DNA from: Ampelomyces quisqualis
Lineage: Eukaryota > Ascomycota > Dothideomycetes > Pleosporales > Phaeosphaeriaceae
Length of the DNA: 64,000 nucleotides
Assembly: GCA_018398575.1 (NCBI GenBank)
Contig: JAGTXZ010000005.1
Location: 1,922,001 to 1,986,000 of the forward strand
Direction of reading: 5' to 3'
The position numbers and the translations under genes were made by a program. The notes beneath the pieces are model-generated. The model ran no database searches. It saw only the letters and a program-made list of their open reading frames with translations, and was not told the DNA's origin. Each line of letters opens with the position of its first letter. Position 1 is the first letter of the stretch. Shown piece by piece: positions 35,935 through 45,900 of this stretch.

Positions 35935-36487
35935 ATGGAATTAACTAGAGTAAGTAATAGTTTGTTAATAAGTTAAGCTAAACACGTGCTAATATTTACT
36001 CTAGTTAAATTAAACAAGAATAGAAAGCTAAGCTACTCTCTTATTACTAAGCTCTAGTTAGTCTTTGTTACTCTTAAGTCTGCGGGAAAGACCTTTAGGC
36101 CTTATCTATTACTACTTGCTGTTAGCACTTATTTAGAAGATAAATAGGTAAGCTTAGTTATTAAAACTAATAGGCCTCTACACATTAACAAGTTGCTTTC
36201 TACGCTAGGCAATTACTTTAGCCTTAAGGACAACTCTAAAGCTAAGAAGTATAAGATCTATAATACCTATATTAAGAGCTTAATTCTAAGCTATACTAAC
36301 TGCGCTATTAACATAGCTTCTATTAAAGATAAGTCTAAGCACTTGTGCAGTTACTACGCAAGAGCTAGTTAGATGTTTAAGTCTACTAGCTTGTGTATAT
36401 AGTTTAGGTTCTAAGGCAAGCTACTAAATAATAGTACTTATAGTAACTGCTTGTTCTCTTCTGCTAAAAGGCAGTGTTTAATAAATT

Positions 36488-36558
36488 GTAAGTAGCTAAC
36501 GCCTTTTTAGTTATTCTTTTTTGTTATTTTTCTAGAGTTATTTGCTAATTATTTATAG
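36488..36558 (+). other. Intron in W1
   Basis: GTAAGT donor, TGCTAAT branch-like sequence near 36543-36549 and TATAG acceptor. Length 71 nt, typical of ascomycetes. Removal joins two otherwise out-of-phase frames (…CLIN-C-TLVIL…). On the element's own RNA strand it is not an intron, so it would survive retrotransposition. Confidence 0.7.
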
Positions 36559-36974
36559 GCACTCTAGTTATTCTGCGTAGTGTTAAAGGTACTAAAGCTG
36601 TTAAGCCTTTCTACATTACTTCTAGCCTTCTTATTCTTAATAACTTGCCTTCTAAGAATTTGCGCAATTGCAGTTTACTAACTCTAGCAAAGAAGCTTAG
36701 TAGCTTTAGAGCTCTAAGTAAGTCTAGTCTACTAGATTTTGCAAAGTTGTTGGCTAGGAAAGCTTGTTAAAGCCTAGACTTTAATGCTAGCAAGGTTTCT
36801 AAAAACTCTTCTAAAGCTAGCTATAACTCTAAGGGGCCCTTAGGCACTTCTTCTTCTAGTAAGCGTTGCATTTCTAGTCTATCTATAAAGGGCTGTAGAG
36901 TTAAGAAGTTGCTTTGCAAAGAGGCTTAGTTAGATCCTAAGTTAGCTGTAGTTAATAAGGATGTTAAGGAGGAT

Positions 36975-37809
36975 TGTTAGGAAAACTTAAGGTTGTTAAA
37001 GTTAGCGACATCCGCGACCCTGTTAGAACAGTTAACTAGACAGTTCTTGACTGTACTTAACTGTTCCTAGGGTCCCCTATTTGTTCTGGCCACCTAATTA
37101 GATAAAAACGCCCAAATTGATCCACCTGATCCACTAGACCCACGTGCCCCACCCGCGCAATTACGTAATTATTCTAAAAACCTAAAATATAGAGCTTATT
37201 TCCCTCTTCAAAACGCACTATTCAGAATTTTTATAGCTGCTCTAGTTGCTGGGATGTACAGCAGTAAAGTTTGTAACTTTTTAATATTCTTTGCCAAGGC
37301 CTGTTTTTGCTAAAGCTCTAGCACTTTAACTAGATAATATATTATATTTTTTTTAAAGAAATAGTAACTAAAGTGTAGATTTTACTCTAAGACTATTTTA
37401 TTATAATATATTGTAGTGTGGGCGTTAAGATCTATTGTGTTGAACGTACTTTAAAGTTCTTTTAAAAAAGTTAATAACTTTAACGCGCTTTATCTTAATA
37501 ACTAGACTAGCTATTAATATTCTGAATAGTGCATTTTAAAGAGGGAATTCTGCTCTATATTTTGTATTTTTAGGTTACTTACGTAATCATGAAAATACAG
37601 CTATACGTAAAATTGGCGACATTGGCAACTCTGTTAGATCTGGCAACTCTAGCGACCTTGTTAGGTTACTGTTAGGTTGCTGTCAGGTCGCTAGCGACTG
37701 GAAGTAAGTAGGGCAACTTTGGCGAATTGTCTAGTAGACAGTATTGCTGTTAGGCCGCCGCAGGTCGCAGTAATTAGGCCAACTAGAACAATCTTAAATT
37801 TTCCTAATA
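36975..37809 (-). mobile_element. X2: foldback/MITE-like element inside W1
   Basis: 835 bp, in reverse orientation to X1 and X3, TIR TGTTAGGAAAA...TTTTCCTAATA, with 2-bp duplications AT (36973-36974, 37810-37811). The W1 frame continues exactly across it (…KED | ANN…). Many TCA, TGA, CCA and TGG triplets remain, in contrast to the surrounding DNA. No coding capacity. Confidence 0.88.
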
Positions 37810-38012
37810 ATGCTAACAATACTGTTGTTAATAAGGCTTTAGCTTAGCTTAATATTAGTAGGCCCTTAACTAGTGCAAAGCGTAGCGTTAATAATACTAG
37901 CCTAGAAGCTAGCAGTAGCAATCTATTAGTTAGAAATATTAATTTAGATGCCTTAAGTAATAGCTTAGGTAGCCTAAACAACTTCTCTAACAATTAGAGT
38001 TCTCTATTATAG

Positions 38013-38430
38013 ATCTTGTTTTTATAGCAGCTTGCTATAAAATCAACTCTTCTCTTTTAACGTATCTTTAGAGTTTATGACTGTACTACAGGGCACTACT
38101 TTTCTCTCCTTCTACAAAAGAAGCCTTCTTTCTTTTCTAATTTTTACTTTAACTACTGCTTTATTACTGCTGTTTGTTATTTTCGCTTACCTAACTAGCG
38201 TGTTATTAGGCGCGTTGTTTTAACTGCGCGTTACCTAGGCTTTAATTAAATCCTCTATCTTACCTTTATTTTTATACTCCTACACTTTCTTTTTAAGCCT
38301 ATTAATTACCTTACTTAGTATAGATTTCTACGCTACTGCTTGACATTGCCTACTTATTTACTTTCTACTGCGCCTAACGCTACCTCTACCTGCTTCTTAA
38401 TCTCCCTATAGGCTATAGCCTAGTTCTAAG
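38013..38430. other. Spacer between W1 and W2
   Basis: About 420 bp without a convincing frame. A less mutated patch (TTTATGACTGTACTACAGGG, about 38076) stands out. Possible promoter of W2. Confidence 0.4.
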
Positions 38431-40177
38431 AGTAGCCTGTAGTACTCTCCTACTCTCTCTCTGTCTAGTAAGGCTGCTAAGGCTTTAGCTGTAGTGTATA
38501 GGCTATTGCCTAAGCTACTACTATTTAGAAAGCTATTTACTAAGCTTAAGGTTGCTAAGAGAATTTTGCTAGCTCTCTAAACTCTTCTAACTACTTCTCT
38601 ACTACTCTTGCCTAACGCTGCTACTCTAGCTACAATTAATAAGCTTTTTTAGCAGCTTAAACACGCGTTACTCTAAAATTCCTACCTGCGCAGCTTAATT
38701 CTGCGTCTATTATACTTGCCTATTACTATTGCTTTAGAGTCTAGTAATAAGTTCTACAATACAGTATAGTTAATCTCTAGAGATTTACCTAGTTTCTCTA
38801 ATAATAGCTTAGGCTTTCTTAACAGCAATCTAGGCTTCTCTAACAACAACTTAGGCTTTCCTAAGTTGTCTATTAAAGTTCTAACAACCCTCTAGGCTCT
38901 TAGTAAGCTAGCTAAGACTTAGAGTATAGGTAATAACAAGCTTTAAGCTTAAATTTCTTAGCATTACACGCTAACTCTAACAGCCTTTCTACTTACCTCT
39001 TAGTCTATTACTTAGATATCTCTTACAAAGCTAATCTTCCCTAGTTATTGTAGCAATAAGATTTCTAAGCTATACATCTATAAGAAAGTTACTTCCCCTT
39101 ATAATGCTATCTATAACTAGCGTAAGTAGTATTTAAATAACTTGTTAGCTATTTTAGACTAATTTATTTGTAGTTATAGTAATATTGTCTAGCTAAATAA
39201 CTATTAAGGTTATTGCTTAGCTCTAGCACATGCTTTTTAAGGTTAAAACTAACAGAAGAAACCTCTCTCTACTACTTGTTAACTACGCTCTATCTTCTAA
39301 GCTTATAAAAGAGAGTAGATGTATGCTAGCTATCTAGTTTAACTCTTTTAACATAAAGACTAATAGAATCTTAGTTAAGGATTACTTCTACTTAGGTATA
39401 GGCTACAACTTTCTTAAGAACAACCTAGCTACACTTATTCTATATTACAGTTAGTCTACTTGCACATACCTAGACTCTAGCTAGTATAACGTTTAGCCTT
39501 ATAGCTACTACGCAAAAGGTAATTGCAAATACGCTTTTAGTAAGTGTTATAGTGTTGTCTATAATAGTAAGCAGCTGCTCTATAGTGCTTACACTAACTA
39601 CTTCTATAATATAGGCTTTTAGGCTTATTCTTATATAGGTAAGTTGCTAACTCCTGTTTAGAAATACTTTTCTCTAGAACCTTATCTAGAATTGCGCTAA
39701 CATTATAGTAACTTAGGTAATTTAAAGTAATCTGTTAATTAAAATAGCCTTAACGCTTACAATATCCTACTAACGCTGCCTATTTTTACTATATAGAGTG
39801 TTAGAGAATATACGTCTTACTCTTAGTTTCTTGTTTTAACCTACTAGGCTACTATAAGGTTTAACTAGAGTTTATTTGTTTAGGGTAGGCTACTGCGTAA
39901 TATAGCTAATAACAAGAGCTATTGTAGTAAAGAGCCTTGCGTAACTAAAAAGCTGCTAGAGCTCTCTAATAATAGCAACTCTAATTTTAATTCTAGTTAG
40001 GCTGTTAAACTAGATTCTAAATCTAGGTCTAAAGATAAGGCTAGTAAGTCTATAGATACTGTTGCTAAGAATACTATTAATAATAGAGATAAGATAGAAG
40101 TTAACGTTAATGTGCCTGTTAATACTATTAGTAATAGCGTTACTTCCTCTAAAGCTTCTGTATATTTAGAAGTCTAA
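38430..40177 (+). pseudogene. W2: second antisense accessory gene of Y (fullest copy)
   Basis: A plus-strand frame from about 38430 (start codon unclear) to LEV-stop at 40177. A Leu/Lys-rich N-terminal part is followed by an Asn-Asn-Leu-Gly-Phe repeat (SFSNNSLGFLNSNLGFSNNN, 38800-38860), a middle part with Tyr/Cys clusters (about 39490-39600) and a Ser/Lys/Asp-rich tail. The reading frame shifts near 39230-39260, compatible with an intron or an indel. Other copies: 9549-10429 and 51441-53063 (reverse). Conserved in all three Y copies that reach this region. Function unknown. Confidence 0.6.
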
Positions 40178-40649
40178 AGTAGAATATTATATAGTGTTGC
40201 GCTAATATAGCTTCTAAATAGCAAATACATAAGCTAGTTTAGATAGTGTTACTTCTAATAGCTAGTAGGATTATTGTAAATTACGTCTGTTGTGTACCTT
40301 TCTTTGCTATCTATTTTTGTACTTATAGATGCTTTAAAGCCTTTCTAACAACTTTGTATTTAGATTTGTTAAAGTTTAAGTTTTTTATAATATACACTCT
40401 AACAGCTCTTTAGCGCGTTTCTACTAATTGTTCTAAATCTAAATTTTTATTCTTATCTACCTTAGTAGTGTTCTTAAGCCTCTTAGAATACTAGTGCGCT
40501 ACTAATTCTCCCACTAGTTGTAGGATGTCCTGCCTATAGCTAGAAAGCGCCTAGTCTCCTGTTTTGTTAGTAGATAGGCTCTAGTTAATAAGCTTTAGTT
40601 CTATTTTAGTGCGCTAATAGAACTTCTTTAACCTGTTGCCTAGCGTGTA
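40178..40649 (-). pseudogene. Y-D pol tail
   Basis: The minus-strand counterpart of Y-B 50970-51440, the C-terminal tail after integrase, ending at X3. It is convergent with W2. Confidence 0.75.
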
Positions 40650-41494
40650 CGTTAGGAAAAATTAAGATTTGTCTAGTTAGCCTAATTGCCGCGACTCGCG
40701 GCAGCCTAACAGCGATACTGTCTACTAGACAATTTGCTAAAGTTGCCCTACTTACTTCTAGTTACTAGCAACCTAACAGTAACTTAACAGCAAGTTAGCT
40801 GTGTTACCTGTGTTGCTAGTGTTGCTAGTGTTGCTAATGTTGCCAATTTTACTCACGTGACTGTATTACTGTATATTTCAGATTACGTAATTGTTTTAAA
40901 AACCTAAAATATAGAGCGGAATCTCTTCTTTAAAATGCACTATTTAGAATTTTAATAGCTAGTCTAGTTATAAAGATATAGCGCGTTAAAGTTATAAACT
41001 TTTTTGAAAAATCTTTAAAGTACGTTTAAGACAATAGATCTACGCGCCCACATATACAATATAATAATAAAATTGTTCTAGAGTAAAATCTGCAATTTAG
41101 TTACTATTTCTTTAATAAAAAATATAATATATTATCTAGTTAAAGTGCTAGAGCTTTAGCGAAAACAAGCCTTGGCAAAGAACTTTAAAACTCTACAAAC
41201 TTCACTGCCTTGCATCTTAACAACAAGAGCAGCTATAAGAAATCTGAAAAGTACGTTTTAAAGAGAAAATCAAGCCCTATATTGTTGGTTTTTAGGATAA
41301 TAACGTAATGGCGCGGGTAGGGCAGGTAGGTCCAGTAGATCAGGCAGATTAATTTAAGCGTTTCAGTCTAATTAGGCAGCCAGAACAAATAGGGGACCCT
41401 AGAGACAGTCAAGTACAGTCAAGAACTGTCTAGTTAACTGTTCTAACAGTGTTACTAATGTCGCAGATGTTGCTAACGTTGTATTTTCCTAACG
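40650..41494 (+). mobile_element. X3: foldback/MITE-like element at a chimeric junction
   Basis: 845 bp, the same length as X1 and nearly identical to it. Perfect termini CGTTAGGAAAA...TTTTCCTAACG. Unlike X1 and X2 it lacks matching flanks: the left is Y-D pol tail, the right is E1b protease/gag sequence, with no 2-bp duplication of AT. No coding capacity. Confidence 0.85.
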
Positions 41495-42079
41495 TTTAAA
41501 GTTCTTAAGTTTAACAGGCTATAATAGGCATTCTATAAAGAAGGACTATAGGCTGCCTACTAGAACTGCGTACACACTTGGCTTGTTATAGAGGAATTCT
41601 ACAAAGGTTTAAGCGTCTTTAACTCTTATTGTCTTAGTATTAAGCTTATAGCGCTACTACTTTAACTTGCAGTTAATAACAACGCGCTCTTCTTTTAGGC
41701 TTAGTAAACCTAAAATAATAGGTTATGCTATATTAGTAATCCTATATAAGATAGTAGTAAAGAACTAAGTAACCCTCTAGTTTTTCTTTATAGTTAGATA
41801 AGCTTAATAGGCGTAGAAGCTAGGCATAGTGCTTAAGTTTGGTAAGCAGATAGTTAGTAGTGCAGCACTATTAATACAAGAAAGATCTTTAAGCAAAGCA
41901 ACTCTCTTATTAATTATACTAAGTTCTGCACTATAGTTAATTAGTATTTATACAGGCTGCGCAGCGCTGTTGTTACGCAGCGTTCTAAGTACTTTAATAC
42001 AATTCTCTTGTTATAGTAAAACTAAGGCTATTAAGAAGAAGGCTCTTCTTAGGCCTTCTTGTTTTTTGTTTAGATTGCG

Positions 42080-43130
42080 TTTGAGCTAGTAACAGAAGAG
42101 GAGCTGTTAAGCCTTAATCTATACTCTCTAGCCTAATAGCCTATCTTGCTGCAATAGTAGTAGGCGTTAGTTAGCTTTAGGCTTAAGTTTGCAGTGCTAG
42201 TAACACAACGTTATAGAACTATTGCGTTAGGTTTAGACTACAAAGTTTTCTCTATGCTAGGCGTTTTATATGTGTAATAGTATAGTAATAGTATACTACT
42301 ACTATAGCGCAAGTTATCTTCTAGCGTTACAGCGCGTTTAATAAGTTCTCTATAGGTAGTAGAAAACTCTTTGTAGTTAGAAAGAGCTACTCTAATCTTT
42401 AGGCAGAGTTTACTATACAAGTGCATTACTAGGTGTTTCTGCTTATAAGAGAGGTTTACCTAGTTTTCTAAAGTAGATAGATAGGCTGCAAATTTGTTTA
42501 CTATTTAGCTATCTTTTTAGGCTGCCTTTTAATACTATATAGTAACTTAAAGCTCTCTATTTATAGAGCTCTTAATCTAATTAAGTAGGAAAGATATTAT
42601 ATTACGCTACGCTAGCGTTTTGCTATTATCTTTCTATTTTCTCTACATCTATATTAATTAAAACGTAGTTTATAGGTACTAGAGAGTAAAGGCAATCTTT
42701 TGGTCCTTGAGCTAGAAGGCTAAGGAGTCTAATTAAAAGGTAATAGATAGCCTAGCCTTAAAGTCCTAATACTTTCTAATTCCCTTACCTTTAAAGACAG
42801 GGATTTTCTTAATCTTTAGACCGCGCTCTAGTAGCGCTAATAGGTTAAGTTAGAGGCGTTGCGCTAGTAAGAACGTGTTGCGTCTAACTAGAGAAGTTAG
42901 TAGATCTGTTTTATTTAGAGCGCCTAAGAGCTGTTTAAGAGGTAGAAGAGGCTGTTTACCTACTAATAATTGCTCTTATTAGCGTACTTCCTTCTTTAGA
43001 GTCTAGATCTTAGCTTACTTCTTAAGCTCTTAGCGCTAGCGCTTTAGCTGCGCTAAGCGTTCGCCTAGACTAAGTATTAATTTCTTATTAGAGGTGTTTT
43101 CCCTTAATAGGTTAGCTAGTAGGCTTAGAG
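42080..43130 (-). pseudogene. gag: E1b gag with zinc knuckle
   Basis: Minus strand, homologous to E1 gag (7650-8700). A 62-codon uninterrupted stretch at 42238-42426 begins MHLYSKLCLKIRVALSNY, as in E1. The damaged CCHC knuckle lies at about 42120-42160. It carries more stops than the E1 copy in the knuckle-proximal part. Inactive. Confidence 0.82.
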
Positions 43131-43198
43131 GCAGATCCTAATTTATTATTATTAGGTAACTAGGCTGCTATTCTTTTGCAAGGTTAAGAAATTAAAAC

Positions 43199-43446
43199 TA
43201 TAAAAGGTTTGTATAGTAGCAAAGTTACAAGATAACAATAGTAGTATAGGTAGAAGTAAGTTAATTTCTATTCTATAACTTTAGTATAGAACTCTTCTTT
43301 TGTAGATATAACTAGACATGTATTCTTATAATAGAAATAGACTAAGTCTGCGCTAGCGCAGCGCTGTTAAGGCGCTAGGGTAGCTATACGCGTTTTACGC
43401 GTAAAGACGCTAGAGTAGCGTTATTATAGCGCAGGCGCGTTGCTAC
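43199..43446 (-). repeat. E1b 5' LTR, truncated
   Basis: Matches the first 248 bp of the E1 LTR at 8772. The terminal ~30 bp are missing because Y-B inserted. Confidence 0.88.
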
Positions 43447-43627
43447 TGTAGTAAAGTAACATAGGAAGTAAGTCTAAAGAACGCTTAGGGCACAGCTAAG
43501 GGCATAGACAAGATATAATAGCTAAAGAGCTATTAGAAAATAATAATAAACACACACACCTAATAATAATATATTTAATTCTATATTAAATCTAATAGGC
43601 CTTAGAGGTAAAGAACGCTTTACTACA
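43447..43627 (+). repeat. Y-B 5' LTR
   Basis: 181 bp, TGTAGTAAAG...CTTTACTACA; the terminal 10 bp are perfect inverted copies. It cuts E1b's LTR. Confidence 0.92.
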
Positions 43628-43856
43628 TATAGCAACTAATTACAACTCTAAATTCCTATTAGCCTAGGCCTTAGGAGACTGCGCACCTGCGTATATACCT
43701 ACGCTCTTCTATAGTTCTTGTAACCTAGAAATTACAGGAACTTAACAGTCTAACAAGTGTTTAGTAAGCTGCTATAGTTCTCTCTAGAATATATTTAGTA
43801 TCTATTCTAAGGACATAGGGTTAGTACTCTAAGATTAGAGGAATAGAAAGTAGGAT

Positions 43857-43906
43857 CTAAAGCAACGCCTATCTAAAGGGCCTAGAGTAACGCCTATCTA
43901 AAGTAC
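43857..43906 (+). repeat. 25-bp tandem repeat, 2 units
   Basis: Two copies of the 25-bp leader repeat that has three units in Y-A (28837-28911). Confidence 0.82.
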
Positions 43907-43924
43907 CTATATAAGCTACTACTA

Positions 43925-45900
43925 GAATTAAGTTAAAAAGGGGATTAAGTAGACTTTAAAAAGCAAAGTAATAGCCAAAGAAGTAAGACGCAAGCTGTAG
44001 CTAAAGCTATATTAGGCTAAGTAAAAGCGTAAAGTTATTGCGCCCTACTAAGCATACAGTATACTAAAGAAGTCTTAGAGCACAGATAGCAGAAACAACT
44101 AAGAGCAGACTAAGGAAGATATTAAAATAGGTAGTTAGAAGAAAGAGAAAACTAACAATTGCTTAGACAGCAAGTATAAAGAAATTAGAAAGAAATTAGT
44201 AGACTTTACAATAGAAGCACTATTAGATATTAGAAAAGCTTAAGCCTTTAGCTTTTTAGCAACCTTATACAAAGTAATAACTTTAATCCTAGTCTTCTAG
44301 GCTATTACTCTTCTTTAGTTTATTTAAATAAGCTCTAACTACTGTTTAGGTAGCCTATAAAAGCAACGTAGAGATAACACAGAACTGCTTAACAGTATAT
44401 TAAGCTGTTAACGCCTTAAATACCCTAACAGACAGAAAGCTCTACTACTAACGCTTGTAGAGTTAATAAGAGAAGCTAGCGCAAATATAAGTAGTGCGCT
44501 AGAAAAGCAGGCTAAATAGCTATTAGAAAAGTACTCTAGGCGCAGAGGTATAGGCTAAGATAACTTAATGTTAAGAGCCCTTTAGATGCTAGCAGAGTCT
44601 CTTAACTAAGTGTAGCTCCTATTATACACAACGCAGTTACTGTTCTACCTAGTAGAGAATATGCTATTGTTTAATAGGACTAACGTTATAGACTTTCTAG
44701 AGCGTTTTAAGGACTTCTTAAAGTACTATAGCTTTACAGACTAGATAATAATTAACAGACTAGTTGCTTACTATAAACTAAGACAGAGGACTATTATACA
44801 GGCGTCTAAAGAGTATGCAAAAGCCTAGGATAACTACTCTTAGAGAAAGCTCTGCAATAGCCTCTAACAACGCTTTAGAAATAATAACAAAGGTTAATAA
44901 GAAGAGCGCGTAGAGTACTTTAAACACTAGCTAGGTTAGTGCTAAATAAGATTAGACCTAAAGATTAGAGACTACCTGCAGAACTTTTAAATCTGCAGTA
45001 AAAGGTGTATTAAAGTAGGCACTATTAATAAAGACTATTGCAGCTACTACCTTGTTAAAGAACTACTACTCTAATACGCAACAAAGATTCTAGAGAGATT
45101 TAGCCTAAAAACAGACACCCTAAAGGACTTAAAGTACAAAAAGATCTAAAACTACTTAGCAAAGCGCCTAGAGGTAGAGAAGGAAGCACGTATGTTAAAT
45201 CTAGCAGAAGCTATAAGAGCCTTTAAACTAGAAGTAGAGTTTAAAGTAGAACTAGGGGCTAAACAACTATTAGCCCTACTGCAATAAAACAACTTTAAAC
45301 CTAGAATTAAGCTAGAAATAAACTTCTAACTTGCTACCTTTTAGTTGCTAACAAAAAGTACTTTATCTAAGAACTAGCGTAAGCAAGCTTCTTTTAGTGC
45401 AGCGCCTACAAAGAATAAAGTAAATAACCTTGTAGATAAGATACTACAGCTTAGGCTTAACTAAATAACTATTAAGTAGTAGCTATAGAGCATGTAATAG
45501 ACCTCTTGTAACGCAGAGCTTATAAATAATCTAGTTATTTATGCTTTAGTTTGCAAGCAAACTAAAGAGCAATTAGAAGCCTTGCAACTATATATACCTT
45601 AGCTAGCCCTATAGAACTAGAGCTATTAGAACTATAAGTAATAGCAGTAAGTATAGAGAAATAACAACTATTAGCGCAATAGCTAAAACTATAACTACTT
45701 AAATAATAATTAGAGTTACTAGTAGAAACGTTCTAGTAGAGGACTACTAAGCAGCTTTAGGATAAACTGTTAGGTTTGTAATAAGACTAGGCATTTAAAG
45801 TAGAATTGCCTAACACTAAGAGGCTTTATTACTAACAGCTAGTGCTTTCTTAACAAACGTAATATACTCTAATAGAGAACGCCTAACAATCTATAGGGCA
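43925..45900 (+). pseudogene. gag: Y-B gag with zinc knuckle
   Basis: One frame can be followed from about 43925 to the knuckle. It comprises a basic Lys/Gln-rich N-terminus (KVIAKEVRRKL), a middle LEKQAK…LLEKYSRRR (44490-44550), and the gag core LFNRTNVIDFLERFKDFLKY (44668-44728). A nucleocapsid CxVCNKTRHLKQNC follows at about 45768-45815, fitting CX2CX4HX4C with one RIP change. It is longer than the usual Gypsy gag. Start not fixed. Stops are TAG/TAA only. Confidence 0.8.

Larger units (their letters stand above)
35935..38012 (+). pseudogene. W1: intron-containing antisense accessory gene of Y
   Basis: Plus-strand frame opposite to Y pol. ATG at 35935 (MELTRVSNSLLIS); stop TAG at 38010-38012. 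Reading needs removal of one intron, 36488-36558 (71 nt, GTAAGT...TATAG, phase 1), and of X2 (36975-37809 plus a 2-bp duplication). With those removed one hydrophilic Ser/Lys/Asn-rich frame runs about 400 codons with few TAG/TAA stops. A Cys cluster just before the intron reads Y-x2-C-x8-C (YSNCLFSSAKRQC, 36430-36477; Tyr possibly a mutated Cys). A basic GKTFRP patch lies near 36090. No known family recognised. Confidence 0.6.
34827..40649 (-). mobile_element. Y-D: Y-family copy on minus strand, 3' half with antisense genes
   Basis: On the minus strand it comprises the pol tail (40649 to about 40180), then antisense genes W2 and W1 (read on the plus strand), polypurine tract and 3' LTR (34827-35007). 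It is the only copy that shows how the Y element ends. The 5' two-thirds are absent: the copy stops at X3 (40650). X2 interrupts W1. Combining Y-B and Y-D predicts an intact Y of about 12.5 kb. Confidence 0.82.
41495..43446 (-). mobile_element. E1b: fragment of an E1-family chromovirus
   Basis: Colinear with E1 from about 7060 to 9020: protease region, gag, leader and most of the 5' LTR (43199-43446). The left end is at X3. The right end is inside the LTR where Y-B inserted, with flanking bases GCTAC at 43442-43446. RT, integrase and 3' LTR are missing. Confidence 0.88.
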
